Positions 1 through 5,543 of a DNA stretch of 5,543 bases are shown here, in pieces (within the stretch, counting starts at the first letter, position 1; every line of letters starts with the position of its first letter). Made by a program: the position numbers and the translations under genes. The notes beneath the pieces were generated by a model. It had not been told where the DNA came from and searched no databases. It worked only from the letters and a program-made list of their open reading frames with translations. The stretch lies in assembly GCA_030152105.1 (NCBI GenBank), contig JASLIH010000402.1:1-5543 (forward strand). The letters run 5' to 3'. The stretch comes from Actinomycetes bacterium (GTDB lineage Bacteria > Actinomycetota > CALGFH01).

Positions 1-1
1 G

Positions 2-127
2 GGCGAGGGCCGCCCCAAGGGCGGTCACGCGCTGGCGATCCTGCCCGGCCTGACCCACTACAACCTGGCCACCTCCCCGCTGTTCGCCGCCGTCACCCTC
101 GCCTTTGTCGACGAGCAGCCGAGCTGA
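2..127 (+). CDS. Alpha/beta hydrolase, C-terminal fragment (5' end outside window)
   Basis: Only the last 41 codons and a TGA stop are visible; the frame starts at base 2. The segment holds the strand-loop LAILPGLTHYN followed by a helix rich in Ala and Val (SPLFAAVTLAFVDEQ). This matches the C-terminal part of many actinobacterial alpha/beta-hydrolase-fold proteins, where the His of the 'PG-x-T-H-Y' loop (visible residue 19) completes the Ser-Asp-His catalytic triad and the last helix packs on the core. The nucleophile elbow and acid residue lie off the left edge, so substrate and reaction (esterase, haloperoxidase-like or other) cannot be told. The gene converges on the response regulator at 161-802, with only 33 bases between the stop codons, so it is not part of that operon. 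The fold call rests on a short tail. Confidence 0.7.
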   Translation, partial: GEGRPKGGHALAILPGLTHYNLATSPLFAAVTLAFVDEQPS

Positions 128-144
128 CCGAGCGTTGTCGACAT

Positions 145-160
145 GGGAGCCCGGTCTCCC
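145..160. terminator. Short hairpin between convergent genes, possible weak terminator
   Basis: GGGAG (145-149) pairs with CTCCC (156-160) around a 6-base loop. With a two-base bulge (161-162) the stem can extend through 142-144 and 163-165. It fills most of the 33-base gap between the stop of the hydrolase (+) and the stop of the response regulator (-), where a bidirectional terminator is expected. The stem is short and no T-run follows on either strand, so this is only a positional suggestion. Confidence 0.3.
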
Positions 161-802
161 TCATGCGCCGAGGAACTTCAGCACCGCCAGGACGCGGCGG
201 TGGTCGGTGTCGGTGGGTGCCAGGTCCAGCTTGGTGAAGATGTTGCTGACGTACTTCTCGACGGCGCTGGGGCTGACTCGCAGCGCTTCGGTGATGCCGT
301 TGTTGGAGCGGCCCTCGGCCATCAGCTTGAGGACCTGGAGCTCGCGGGGGGTGAGGCGGTCGAGGGGGTCGGTGCGGTGGCGGACGAGGAGCTGGGCGAC
401 GACTTCGGGGTCGAGGGCGGTGCCGCCGGCGGCCACCCGGCGTAGGGCGTCGAGGAAGTCGGTGACGTGGGCGACCCGGTCCTTGAGGAGGTAGCCGACG
501 GCGCTGGTCCGCTCTGAGAGCAGGTCGGTGGCGTAGCGCTCCTCGACGTACTGGGACAGCACCAGGACGGCGACCTCCGGGTACTGGCGGCCGATGACCA
601 GGGCGGCCCGGATGCCCTCGTCGGTGTGGGTCGGGGGCATCCGCACGTCGACCACGGCGACGTCGGGGCGGTGCTCGGCCACGGCCCGTAGCAGCGCTTC
701 GGCGTCGGTCACGGCGTCGACGACCTCGAAGCCGCCGTCGGTGAGCAGCTTGGTCAGGCCGGCCTGGAGCAGGACCGAGTCTTCGGCGATCACGACCCGC
801 AT
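161..802 (-). CDS. NarL/LuxR-family response regulator of the two-component system
   Basis: Cytoplasmic DNA-binding response regulator, 213 residues, the usual NarL/FixJ-class length. The receiver domain spans about 2-118: acidic residues E7 and D8, phospho-acceptor D52 (in VVDVRMPP), S83 at the switch position and K107 in the GYLLKD segment. A short linker leads to a LuxR-type helix-turn-helix at about 149-193 (LTPRELQVLKLMAEG, then SPSAVEKYVSNIFTKL, the recognition helix). It should be phosphorylated by the kinase encoded immediately upstream; both genes overlap by 13 bases (790-802), implying translational coupling. The ATG at 802-800 is chosen because the receiver strand MRVVIAEDS begins there and GGAG (complement of 808-811) lies 5 bases upstream. 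The open frame continues upstream to about 1528 only as low-complexity Arg/Pro/Gly sequence opposite the kinase frame, so that extension is not real. Likely target: the divergent exporter operon and its own promoter (inference from context). Confidence 0.95.
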   Translation of the reverse strand: MRVVIAEDSVLLQAGLTKLLTDGGFEVVDAVTDAEALLRAVAEHRPDVAVVDVRMPPTHTDEGIRAALVIGRQYPEVAVLVLSQYVEERYATDLLSERTSAVGYLLKDRVAHVTDFLDALRRVAAGGTALDPEVVAQLLVRHRTDPLDRLTPRELQVLKLMAEGRSNNGITEALRVSPSAVEKYVSNIFTKLDLAPTDTDHRRVLAVLKFLGA

Positions 803-2100
803 GGCAGCTCCACGGTGATCACTGTCGGGCCGCCGGGTGGGCTCTCGACGGTGAGGGTCCCGTCGACCGCGGCCGCTCGCTGGGCGAGGCCGCGCAGGCC
901 GGTGCCGCCGCCGTCCGGCGGCGTGCCGGCGGGGGAGAGGGTGGCGCCGCCGTGGCCGTCGTCGGTGATGACGACGTGCAGCCGGTCGCCGGTGCGTTCG
1001 ACGCTGACCTCGGCGTGGGTGGCGTCGGCGTGCTTGGCCACGTTGGTGAGGGCCTCGGACACGACGAAGTAGGCGACGGCCTCGACGGCGGGGGCGCAGC
1101 GGGTGGCCACGTCGACCCGTAGCCGCACCGGCAGCGGGGCGTTGGCGGCGATCCCCGAGAGGGCCGCGTCCAGGCCCCGGTCGTCGAGCACGGCCGGGTG
1201 GAGGCCGCGGACCAGCTGGCGCAGCTCGGCCAGGGCCTCGGTGGCCTCGTCGTGGGCCTGCTCGATGACCTGGCGGACCGGCTCGGGCGCGTCGGTGAGA
1301 CTGGCCCTGGCCATGCCCAGGTGCATGGCAAGGGAGACCAGCCGGCGCTGGGTGCCGTCGTGGAGGTCGCGTTCGATCCGGCGGCGTTCGGCGTCGGTGG
1401 CGGCCACGATCTCGGCCCGGCTGCGGGCCAGCGTCTCGACCCGCACCGCCAGCTCCTCGCCGCGGCTGGGACCGAGCAGGACCCTGGCGGCGGCCTCGTC
1501 GGCCCGGGCCACGCCCATGGCCACCCACGGCGCCGCCACCAGCATGGCCACTGACAGCAGGGCCGCCGCCAGCCCGGCGAGCACGCCCGGGCCGTCGCCC
1601 AGGAGGCCGGCGAACCAGGCGACGGCCAGCACCGGGGCCGACCAGCAGGCCGCCACCAGCAGGCCGCCCACGGTCCCACCGACCAGCGCCAGCAGGTGGT
1701 AGCCGAGCTGGCGCCAGGTGGTCGGGGCGCGCCAGGCCCGCACGGGCCGCAGCGCCCAGGAGCCGGCCACGCCGCGCGGCGGGGGCGGGATCTCGACTCC
1801 GAGCACGGCGCGGAACCGGGCCCGCTGCAGGGTGCCGAACCCGCGCACCCCCCAGAGCAGCAGCGCCGGCCCGGCCAGGGCGACCGCCGCATAGAGCACG
1901 GCCAGTCCCCAGCCGCCGACCGGCCAGTCGACGAGGCTCCAGACGGCGGCCAGCCAGATGACGACCAGCCCGCCGAGCACCGCGCCGACGCCGACGCCGG
2001 CCGCCAGGCCGGTGAGGGCGTGCAGCGTCGGCCGCCAGCTTCGTGCCGTGTTGCGCCAGGTCATGCGCTCACGGTAAACGCCGTCGCGGGCGGCGGCCAT
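790..2100 (-). CDS. Membrane sensor histidine kinase (putative-sensor domain, HisKA_3, HATPase)
   Basis: Sensor kinase of the two-component system, 436 residues from the chosen start. Hydrophobic runs at about 29-57, 63-85, 133-167 and 175-196 give four or five membrane segments with very short external loops. The linker RARFRAVLGVEIPPPP followed by a Trp/Arg-rich stretch before the third helix is typical of the actinobacterial 'putative sensor' domain. The HisKA_3 dimerisation helix contains ERDLHDGTQRRLVSL with phospho-accepting H247. The ATPase domain has the N box (SEALTNVAKHA, N353), the G1 box DDGHGG (380-385) and the G2 box GTGLRG (399-404). The Gln expected five residues after the His (DxxxQ motif) is Arg here (R252). 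Three starts are possible: GTG at 2136, ATG at 2100 and ATG at 2064. I chose 2100 because a GGAGGG ribosome site lies 8 bases upstream; 2064 would give 424 residues (MTWRNTARSW) and keeps all domains. The absence of an external domain suggests the signal is sensed in or at the membrane. Confidence 0.93.
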   Translation of the reverse strand: MAAARDGVYRERMTWRNTARSWRPTLHALTGLAAGVGVGAVLGGLVVIWLAAVWSLVDWPVGGWGLAVLYAAVALAGPALLLWGVRGFGTLQRARFRAVLGVEIPPPPRGVAGSWALRPVRAWRAPTTWRQLGYHLLALVGGTVGGLLVAACWSAPVLAVAWFAGLLGDGPGVLAGLAAALLSVAMLVAAPWVAMGVARADEAAARVLLGPSRGEELAVRVETLARSRAEIVAATDAERRRIERDLHDGTQRRLVSLAMHLGMARASLTDAPEPVRQVIEQAHDEATEALAELRQLVRGLHPAVLDDRGLDAALSGIAANAPLPVRLRVDVATRCAPAVEAVAYFVVSEALTNVAKHADATHAEVSVERTGDRLHVVITDDGHGGATLSPAGTPPDGGGTGLRGLAQRAAAVDGTLTVESPPGGPTVITVELPCGS

Positions 2101-2108
2101 GCGGCCCG

Positions 2109-2114
2109 CCCTCC
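2109..2114 (-). promoter_or_regulatory. Ribosome binding site supporting the kinase start at 2100
   Basis: The complement of 2109-2114 reads GGAGGG, 8 bases upstream of the ATG at 2100-2098. The alternative GTG at 2136 has no comparable purine run, and the ATG at 2064 has only a weak TGAG. This makes 2100 the best-supported start of the histidine kinase. Confidence 0.6.
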
Positions 2115-2115
2115 G

Positions 2116-2141
2116 CCGGGGTGAGGAAAACCCCACCCCGG
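2116..2141. promoter_or_regulatory. Perfect 8+8 inverted repeat in the divergent intergenic region (candidate operator or leader hairpin)
   Basis: CCGGGGTG (2116-2123) and CACCCCGG (2134-2141) form a perfect dyad with a 10-base spacer (AGGAAAACCC), between the start codons of the histidine kinase (-) and the ABC ATPase (+). The left arm can pair alternatively with ACCCC at 2130-2134. The dyad ends one base before the kinase ribosome site. It could be an operator for the neighbouring response regulator, or a hairpin in the kinase 5' leader. No convincing -10/-35 pair is visible on either strand of the 2101-2219 region. In such GC-rich DNA an 8-bp dyad may arise by chance. Confidence 0.35.
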
Positions 2142-2191
2142 ACAGGCCGCCGGCCCCAACGACAGCGCGGCCCGGCCCGGCCAGCCTGGTG

Positions 2192-2204
2192 CGGTCACGG
2201 ACCG
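2192..2204. promoter_or_regulatory. 13-base palindrome next to the exporter ribosome binding site
   Basis: CGGTC (2192-2196) and GACCG (2200-2204) flank a 3-base spacer (ACG). The palindrome ends one base before the GGAGGG ribosome site (2206-2211) of the ABC ATPase gene. It could be a regulator-binding half-site pair or a small hairpin influencing initiation. It is short, so functional status is only suggested by position. Confidence 0.25.
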
Positions 2205-2219
2205 AGGAGGGAATCCGAG

Positions 2220-3143
2220 ATGATCGAGGCGCATGGGTTGACCAAACAATACGGCGACAAGACCGCCGTCGACGGCCTGACCTTCACGGTGCGGCCGGGC
2301 GTGGTGACGGGCTTCCTGGGACCGAACGGGGCCGGGAAGTCGACCACCATGCGATTGATCCTGGGGCTGGACGCACCGACCAGCGGGTCGGTGACCGTCA
2401 ACGGCAAGCCCTATCAGCAACACGCCGCGCCGCTGCGCGAGGTGGGTGCCCTGCTGGACGCCCGCTCGGTCCACCCCGGCCGGAGCGCCCACCATCACCT
2501 GCTGGCGCTCGCCCAGACCTGCGGGATCCGTCGCTCACGGGTGGACGAGGTGATCGACGCGGTGGGCCTCGGCGAGGTGGCCCGCCGGCGGGCCGGCGGC
2601 TTCTCGCTCGGCATGGGCCAGCGGCTCGGGATCGCGGCGGCGCTGCTCGGCGACCCCGCCACGGTGATCCTCGACGAGCCGGTGAACGGCCTGGACACCG
2701 AGGGCATCCGCTGGATCCGGTCGCTGCTCCAGGGGCTCGCCGCCGAGGGGCGGACCGTGTTCGTCTCGTCGCACCTGATGAGCGAGATGGCCCTGACCGC
2801 CCAGCACCTGATCGTCATCGGCCGGGGGCGGCTGATCGCCGACACCGGCATGGAGGAGTTCGTCTCCCGGGCCGAGCCCGGCGTCGTCCGGGTCCGCAGC
2901 ACCGACCCCGCCGCCCTGGCGGCCCTGCTCCGCTCGCGGGAGGTGGCCGTCTCGGAGGCCACCGACGGCGCCCTGGCCGTGTCCGGGCTCAGCACTGACC
3001 AGGTCGGCCGGCTCGCCGGAGGCGCCGGGATCACGTTGCTGGAGCTCACCGCCCAGCAGGCCTCGCTGGAGGAGGCCTTCATCGACCTGACCCGGGACGC
3101 GGTCGAGTTCCGCGCCCCCATGACCGGAGGAGCACAGCCATGA
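2220..3143 (+). CDS. ABC-2 type exporter, ATP-binding subunit
   Basis: Cytoplasmic ATPase that powers export through the permease encoded next, 307 residues, normal for the drug/antibiotic-exporter (DrrA/BcrA-like) branch. Walker A is GPNGAGKST (34-42, K40), the signature is FSLGMGQR (128-135), Walker B is VILDEP (149-154, catalytic E153), the D-loop is GLD (157-159) and the switch His is H185 in VSSHL. No Gln is seen where the Q-loop is expected (VGALLDARSVHPGRSA, 75-90), a segment common in actinobacterial members of this branch. Residues about 215-307 form the family's C-terminal extension. The ATG at 2220 has GGAGGG (2206-2211) 8 bases upstream; the frame is open further upstream but reads as non-protein-like sequence over the kinase's 5' end. 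Its stop overlaps the permease start as ATGA (3140-3143), so the two are translationally coupled. Divergence from a sensor kinase suggests induction by the exported compound. The substrate cannot be inferred. Confidence 0.95.
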   Translation: MIEAHGLTKQYGDKTAVDGLTFTVRPGVVTGFLGPNGAGKSTTMRLILGLDAPTSGSVTVNGKPYQQHAAPLREVGALLDARSVHPGRSAHHHLLALAQTCGIRRSRVDEVIDAVGLGEVARRRAGGFSLGMGQRLGIAAALLGDPATVILDEPVNGLDTEGIRWIRSLLQGLAAEGRTVFVSSHLMSEMALTAQHLIVIGRGRLIADTGMEEFVSRAEPGVVRVRSTDPAALAALLRSREVAVSEATDGALAVSGLSTDQVGRLAGGAGITLLELTAQQASLEEAFIDLTRDAVEFRAPMTGGAQP

Positions 3144-3967
3144 CCACGACCCGCCACCTCCACCCGGCCCGACCGGCCGGCGCCACCGGCCAGCGGGTGA
3201 CCCAGGCCCGGGTGGTCCACTCGGAGTGGACCAAGCTGCGCTCGGTGCCCTCGACCGCCTGGTCGCTGCTGGCGGCCGTCGTCCTGATCGTCGGGTTCGG
3301 AGCGCTGTACTGCGTGCTGCGGGTGACCCGGCCGCCGACCCAGCCCGAGGCCGTCGCCGCCTTCGACCCGACCGCGGTCAGCCTGACCGGCGTCCAGCTG
3401 GCCCAGCTGGCTATCGGCGTCCTCGGCGTGCTGCTGGTCGCCGGCGAGTACGCCACCGGCACGATCCGGGTCAGCCTGGCCGCGGTCCCGCGGCGGCTGC
3501 CGGTGCTGTGGGGCAAGGCCATCGTGTTCGCGCTGACCACGCTCACCCTGTGCCTTCCCGCGACCGTGGCGGCGTTCCTGGTCGGCCAGTCGATCCTCTC
3601 GGCCGAGCGGCTCGACATCTCCCTGAGCCACCCGGGCGTGGCCAGGGCGGTGTTCGGCAGCGCGCTCCTCCTCAGCGCCGTCGGCCTCCTCGGGCTGGGG
3701 CTCGGCGCCCTGCTGCGCAGCACCGCCGGAGCGGTCGCCGGGCTGTTCGGCCTGCTCTTCGGGCCCCAGCTCCTGGCCGGTCTCCTGCCCGCCGCCTGGT
3801 CGGACAGGATCTACCCGTACCTGCCCGTGCCAGCCGGCGCCGCCGTCGCCAACGTGCAGCCCGACTCGCTGGCACTCGCACCCTGGACCGGGTTCGGCCT
3901 GTTCTGCCTCTACACCGCGGTCGTGCTGGCCCTCGCCGCCTGGCAGCTCCGGCGCCGCGACGCCTGA
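3140..3967 (+). CDS. ABC-2 type exporter, membrane permease subunit
   Basis: Integral membrane partner of the preceding ATPase, 275 residues. Six hydrophobic segments are visible at about 42-60, 82-101, 124-149, 171-191, 194-217 and 250-268, the usual ABC-2 permease number. The N-terminal cytoplasmic stretch holds VVHSEWTKLRSVPSTAW (25-41), and the second helix is followed by GEYATGTIRVSLAAVPRR (102-119). Both are hallmarks of this actinobacterial permease group, and the second is the presumed coupling region to the ATPase. A ribosome site GGAGGAG (3126-3132) lies 7 bases before the ATG at 3140, inside the end of the ATPase gene. It probably works as a dimer, or paired with itself, since no second permease gene is present. 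It ends just before a strong hairpin at 3979-4008. The substrate is unknown; export of a toxic or membrane-active compound is inferred from the neighbouring two-component system. Confidence 0.93.
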   Translation: MTTTRHLHPARPAGATGQRVTQARVVHSEWTKLRSVPSTAWSLLAAVVLIVGFGALYCVLRVTRPPTQPEAVAAFDPTAVSLTGVQLAQLAIGVLGVLLVAGEYATGTIRVSLAAVPRRLPVLWGKAIVFALTTLTLCLPATVAAFLVGQSILSAERLDISLSHPGVARAVFGSALLLSAVGLLGLGLGALLRSTAGAVAGLFGLLFGPQLLAGLLPAAWSDRIYPYLPVPAGAAVANVQPDSLALAPWTGFGLFCLYTAVVLALAAWQLRRRDA

Positions 3968-3978
3968 GGCGGGGAGGT

Positions 3979-4008
3979 GCTGGCCGAGCTGATCAGGGCT
4001 CGGCTAGC
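3979..4008. terminator. GC-rich hairpin, probable bidirectional terminator between convergent operons
   Basis: GCTGGCCGAGC (3979-3989) pairs with GCTCGGCTAGC (3998-4008) over 11 positions with a single G-U pair and an 8-base loop (TGATCAGG). It starts 11 bases after the permease stop, and its right arm includes the TAG stop (4006-4004) of the convergent kinase gene. No T-run follows on either strand, as is common for terminators in high-GC actinobacteria. AGCTGATC occurs twice here as a direct repeat (3987-3994 and 4006-4013), overlapping the stem. Confidence 0.6.
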
Positions 4009-4906
4009 TGATCCCGGCGTCCAGCCGGGTGAGGGCAGCCTGGAGGAACCCGTCGCGACGCCGGAGCAGGACGTCCTGGGTGAGGTCGGGGCGGCCCTGG
4101 CCAGCGATCGCGGAGGGGAACCAGCCCATGTCGGGCGGGGTGCTGAGGGCGGCGACGACGTCCCAGTAGGCGACGTCGGCGGCGGGCCGGGCGGCGACCT
4201 CCTCCCAGCCCTGCTGGATGTCGGCGGCGGCTTCGAGGCCGAAGCAGATGGCGGCGTCGCAGCGGAGGGAGCCGAGGTCGATCCCGGGGGAGCCGCTGCC
4301 GGCGCAGTCCCAGTCGATCAGGCCGTTGAGGGTGTCGCCGGTCCACAGGGCGTTGCCCTGCCAGAGGTCGCCGTGGACGAAGACGGCCGGGTCCCGTGGG
4401 GGCGGGTCGCCCACTCGTTGCTCGGCTTCGACGAGGAGGGGGTACGGGTGCCGGCGGCGGAGGGCGGCGAAGTCGACGCTGGCGATGGGGCGGTCGCGCT
4501 CAGGGAGGGCGGAGGCCGGCTCCAGGGAGACGGCGTGGAGCGTGGCGGCGGTTCGGCCGAGGATGCGGAGACGGGCCGAGGGGCGGCCGGGCGGGATCCT
4601 GCTGCTGCCCGGGAGCTGCTCGACCAGGACCAGGGGCGGGTCGCCGTCCAGGTCGGCGGCCAGCAGGCGAGGCGCCGGGATGTCGTGGTCGGCGGCCAGC
4701 TGGAGTGCCGCCACCTCGGTGGCGAGGCCGGCGGGGTCCTGACTTGTCCCGACCCGCAGCACCGTGCTGCGGTCCTCGCCGTGTCGGGTGAGCTGGACCA
4801 GCCAGGGGGAGCCGCCGTCGCGGAGGCCGCGGACCCCGGTGACGTCGGCGCCTGGGGCGGCGGCGTTGACGGCCCAGCGGAGCGATGCGGAGTCGAGGGT
4901 GGGCAC
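4004..4906 (-). CDS. Phosphotransferase of the aminoglycoside phosphotransferase (APH) fold, substrate unknown
   Basis: Soluble kinase-like protein, 300 residues, normal for the family. The N-lobe is about 1-98, with RSTVLRVG (46-53), where family members carry the nucleotide-binding basic residue (R51 here), and E64 in the following helix. The hinge is LVLVEQLPG (92-100). The catalytic loop is VHGDLWQGNALW (177-188) with D180 and N185, and the metal-binding motif is LIDWDCAGSGSPGIDLGSL (197-214, D198; D210 further on). All key catalytic residues are present, so it is probably active. APH-fold proteins phosphorylate hydroxyl groups on antibiotics, sugars, choline or other small molecules, and sequence alone does not choose among these; an antibiotic-resistance call is not justified. 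The start is GTG at 4906, the only early start in frame, with a weak AGG in the 15-base gap after the upstream regulator's stop (4922). It is likely co-transcribed with that DevR-like regulator. Confidence 0.88.
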   Translation of the reverse strand: MPTLDSASLRWAVNAAAPGADVTGVRGLRDGGSPWLVQLTRHGEDRSTVLRVGTSQDPAGLATEVAALQLAADHDIPAPRLLAADLDGDPPLVLVEQLPGSSRIPPGRPSARLRILGRTAATLHAVSLEPASALPERDRPIASVDFAALRRRHPYPLLVEAEQRVGDPPPRDPAVFVHGDLWQGNALWTGDTLNGLIDWDCAGSGSPGIDLGSLRCDAAICFGLEAAADIQQGWEEVAARPAADVAYWDVVAALSTPPDMGWFPSAIAGQGRPDLTQDVLLRRRDGFLQAALTRLDAGIS

Positions 4907-4921
4907 GGGATGGAAAGCCTG

Positions 4922-5543
4922 TCAGCTGCTGCCGGGGGTGGTGGTGTGGCGGGCCAGGTAGGCGGCGGCTTCGGCGCGGCGGGCGACCTCGAGCTTGGCC
5001 AGGATGCTGGAGACGTAGTTCTTGACCGTCTTCTCGGCCAGGCCCAGCTCCTGGCCGATCTGGCCGTTGGTCAGGACGTCGGCGACCAGGCCCAGGATGA
5101 GTTCCTCCTGGGGCGACAGCCGGGCCAGCTTCTCGTCGCGGAGCAGGTGCTTGCCCTTGCGGAGGCGGTCGAACACGCCCTTGGTGACGGCCGGGTCGAG
5201 CAGGTTCTGGCCGGCCCCGACGGCCCGGATGGCCCGGAGGAGCTCGCCGCCTTTGATCTGCTTGAGGACATAACCGGCGGCGCCGGCCATGATCGAGGCG
5301 AACAGGGCCTCGTCGTCGGCGAAGCTGGTCAGCATCAGCACCTGGGTCGTGGGCCGCTGAGCCCGGATGTCGCGGGTGGCCTCGATGCCGGAGCCGTCAG
5401 ACAGGCGGACGTCCATGACGATCACATCCGGTAGGGCCTGGGCGGCGACGGCCACGGCCTCCCGTGCCGAGCTGGCCTCGGCGCACACGACCACGTCGGT
5501 GGTGTCGGCCAGCAGCAGCTTGATGCCGTCGCGGACGACCTGG
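4922..5543 (-). CDS. DevR/DosR-like NarL-family response regulator, N-terminus cut by window edge
   Basis: About 206 residues are visible, and the reading frame is open to the right edge (last full codon at 5542-5540). Comparison with DevR suggests some ten residues are missing, including the N-terminal acidic pair. The first visible residues are QVVRDGIKLLL, the usual start of receiver helix 1. The phospho-acceptor Asp lies in IVMDVRLSDGSG (codon 5413-5411), the switch Thr in LMLTSF and the Lys in GYVLKQIKGGE. Their spacing equals D54, T82 and K104 of Mycobacterium DevR. The LuxR-type helix-turn-helix covers LSPQEELILGLVAD to ILAKLEV, with recognition helix LAEKTVKNYVSS. This keeps the two Lys and the Asn that contact DNA in DevR (K179, K182, N183). 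It therefore resembles regulators of hypoxia, redox or dormancy responses rather than the exporter regulator at 161-802. Its kinase, if encoded nearby, lies outside the window. GTG at 5494 is an internal Val codon, not the start. Confidence 0.93.
   Translation of the reverse strand, partial: QVVRDGIKLLLADTTDVVVCAEASSAREAVAVAAQALPDVIVMDVRLSDGSGIEATRDIRAQRPTTQVLMLTSFADDEALFASIMAGAAGYVLKQIKGGELLRAIRAVGAGQNLLDPAVTKGVFDRLRKGKHLLRDEKLARLSPQEELILGLVADVLTNGQIGQELGLAEKTVKNYVSSILAKLEVARRAEAAAYLARHTTTPGSS

Noticed and set aside
803..1528. Upstream in-frame extension of the response regulator that would make a 455-residue fusion protein
   Set aside because: The added part is Arg/Pro/Gly low-complexity sequence in an alternate frame of the histidine kinase gene. 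A clear start with ribosome site and receiver N-terminus lies at 802.
1103..1702. A 199-codon + strand open frame antisense to the kinase
   Set aside because: Ser/Ala/Arg/Thr-rich low complexity, no recognisable domain, fully covered by a strong gene on the other strand.
819..1892. A 357-codon minus-strand open frame inside the kinase gene
   Set aside because: Pro/Arg/Ser/Ala-rich out-of-frame reading of the kinase, which itself has all conserved boxes; no independent ribosome site or motif.
2051..2079. Promoter-like pair TTGCGC (2051-2056) and GTAAAC (2074-2079) with 17-base spacing on the + strand
   Set aside because: Both boxes match consensus poorly, lie at the start of the kinase coding sequence, and are about 140 bases from the ATPase start; not enough to call a promoter.
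2169..2182. Tandem GGCCC/GGCCC/GGCC run in the intergenic region
   Set aside because: Short, GC-only and of a kind expected by chance in this base composition; no further copies form an array.
2043..2219. Upstream extension of the ABC ATPase by 59 residues
   Set aside because: The extension is Arg/Pro/Gly/Cys-rich and overlaps the kinase 5' end; ATG 2220 has an ideal ribosome site, and the protein there begins as family members usually do.
4004..4906. Calling the APH-fold protein an aminoglycoside resistance gene
   Set aside because: Only the general fold motifs are visible. The family includes many metabolic kinases, and nothing in the sequence or neighbours points to an antibiotic substrate.
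3977..5434. A 485-codon open frame on the + strand, antisense to the phosphotransferase and the DevR-like regulator
   Set aside because: It is a shadow of GC-rich coding on the other strand: the translation is Gly/Ala/Val/Glu/Gln-rich low complexity with no motif, spans two convincing minus-strand genes and their gap, and lacks domain structure.

Overview
The window is strongly GC-rich bacterial DNA with G/C-biased third codon positions, GTG starts, tightly packed genes and actinobacterial versions of every protein family present. The best reading is a chromosomal segment from an actinomycete-type bacterium (Actinomycetota); genus cannot be told from the sequence. There is no RNA gene, CRISPR array, insertion sequence or origin, and no stretch over 300 bases lacks a gene.

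Layout, left to right. (1) The last 41 codons of an alpha/beta-hydrolase gene run off the left edge on the + strand. (2) Convergent to it, on the minus strand, is a complete two-component system: a membrane histidine kinase (about 2100 to 790) overlapping by 13 bases a NarL/LuxR-type response regulator (802 to 161). (3) Divergent from the kinase, across a 119-base intergenic region with two small inverted repeats, lies an ABC-2 type exporter: an ATPase (2220-3143) joined by an ATGA overlap to a six-helix permease (3140-3967). (4) A strong GC-rich hairpin (3979-4008) separates this operon from a second, convergent minus-strand unit: an aminoglycoside-phosphotransferase-fold kinase (4906 to 4004) lying 15 bases downstream of a DevR/DosR-like response regulator whose first ten or so residues lie beyond the right edge.

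How the genes probably work together: kinase, regulator and divergent ABC-2 exporter form a sense-and-export cassette, a common actinobacterial arrangement in which a membrane kinase detects a membrane-active or toxic compound and its regulator acts on the shared intergenic region. The substrate is unknown. The right-hand unit appears independent: its regulator keeps the receiver and DNA-contact residues of the dormancy regulator DevR, and the co-transcribed small-molecule kinase has no identifiable substrate. I see no clearly novel system. The points most worth checking are the intergenic dyads, an Arg replacing the expected phosphatase Gln in the histidine kinase, and the pairing of a DevR-like regulator with an APH-fold kinase.
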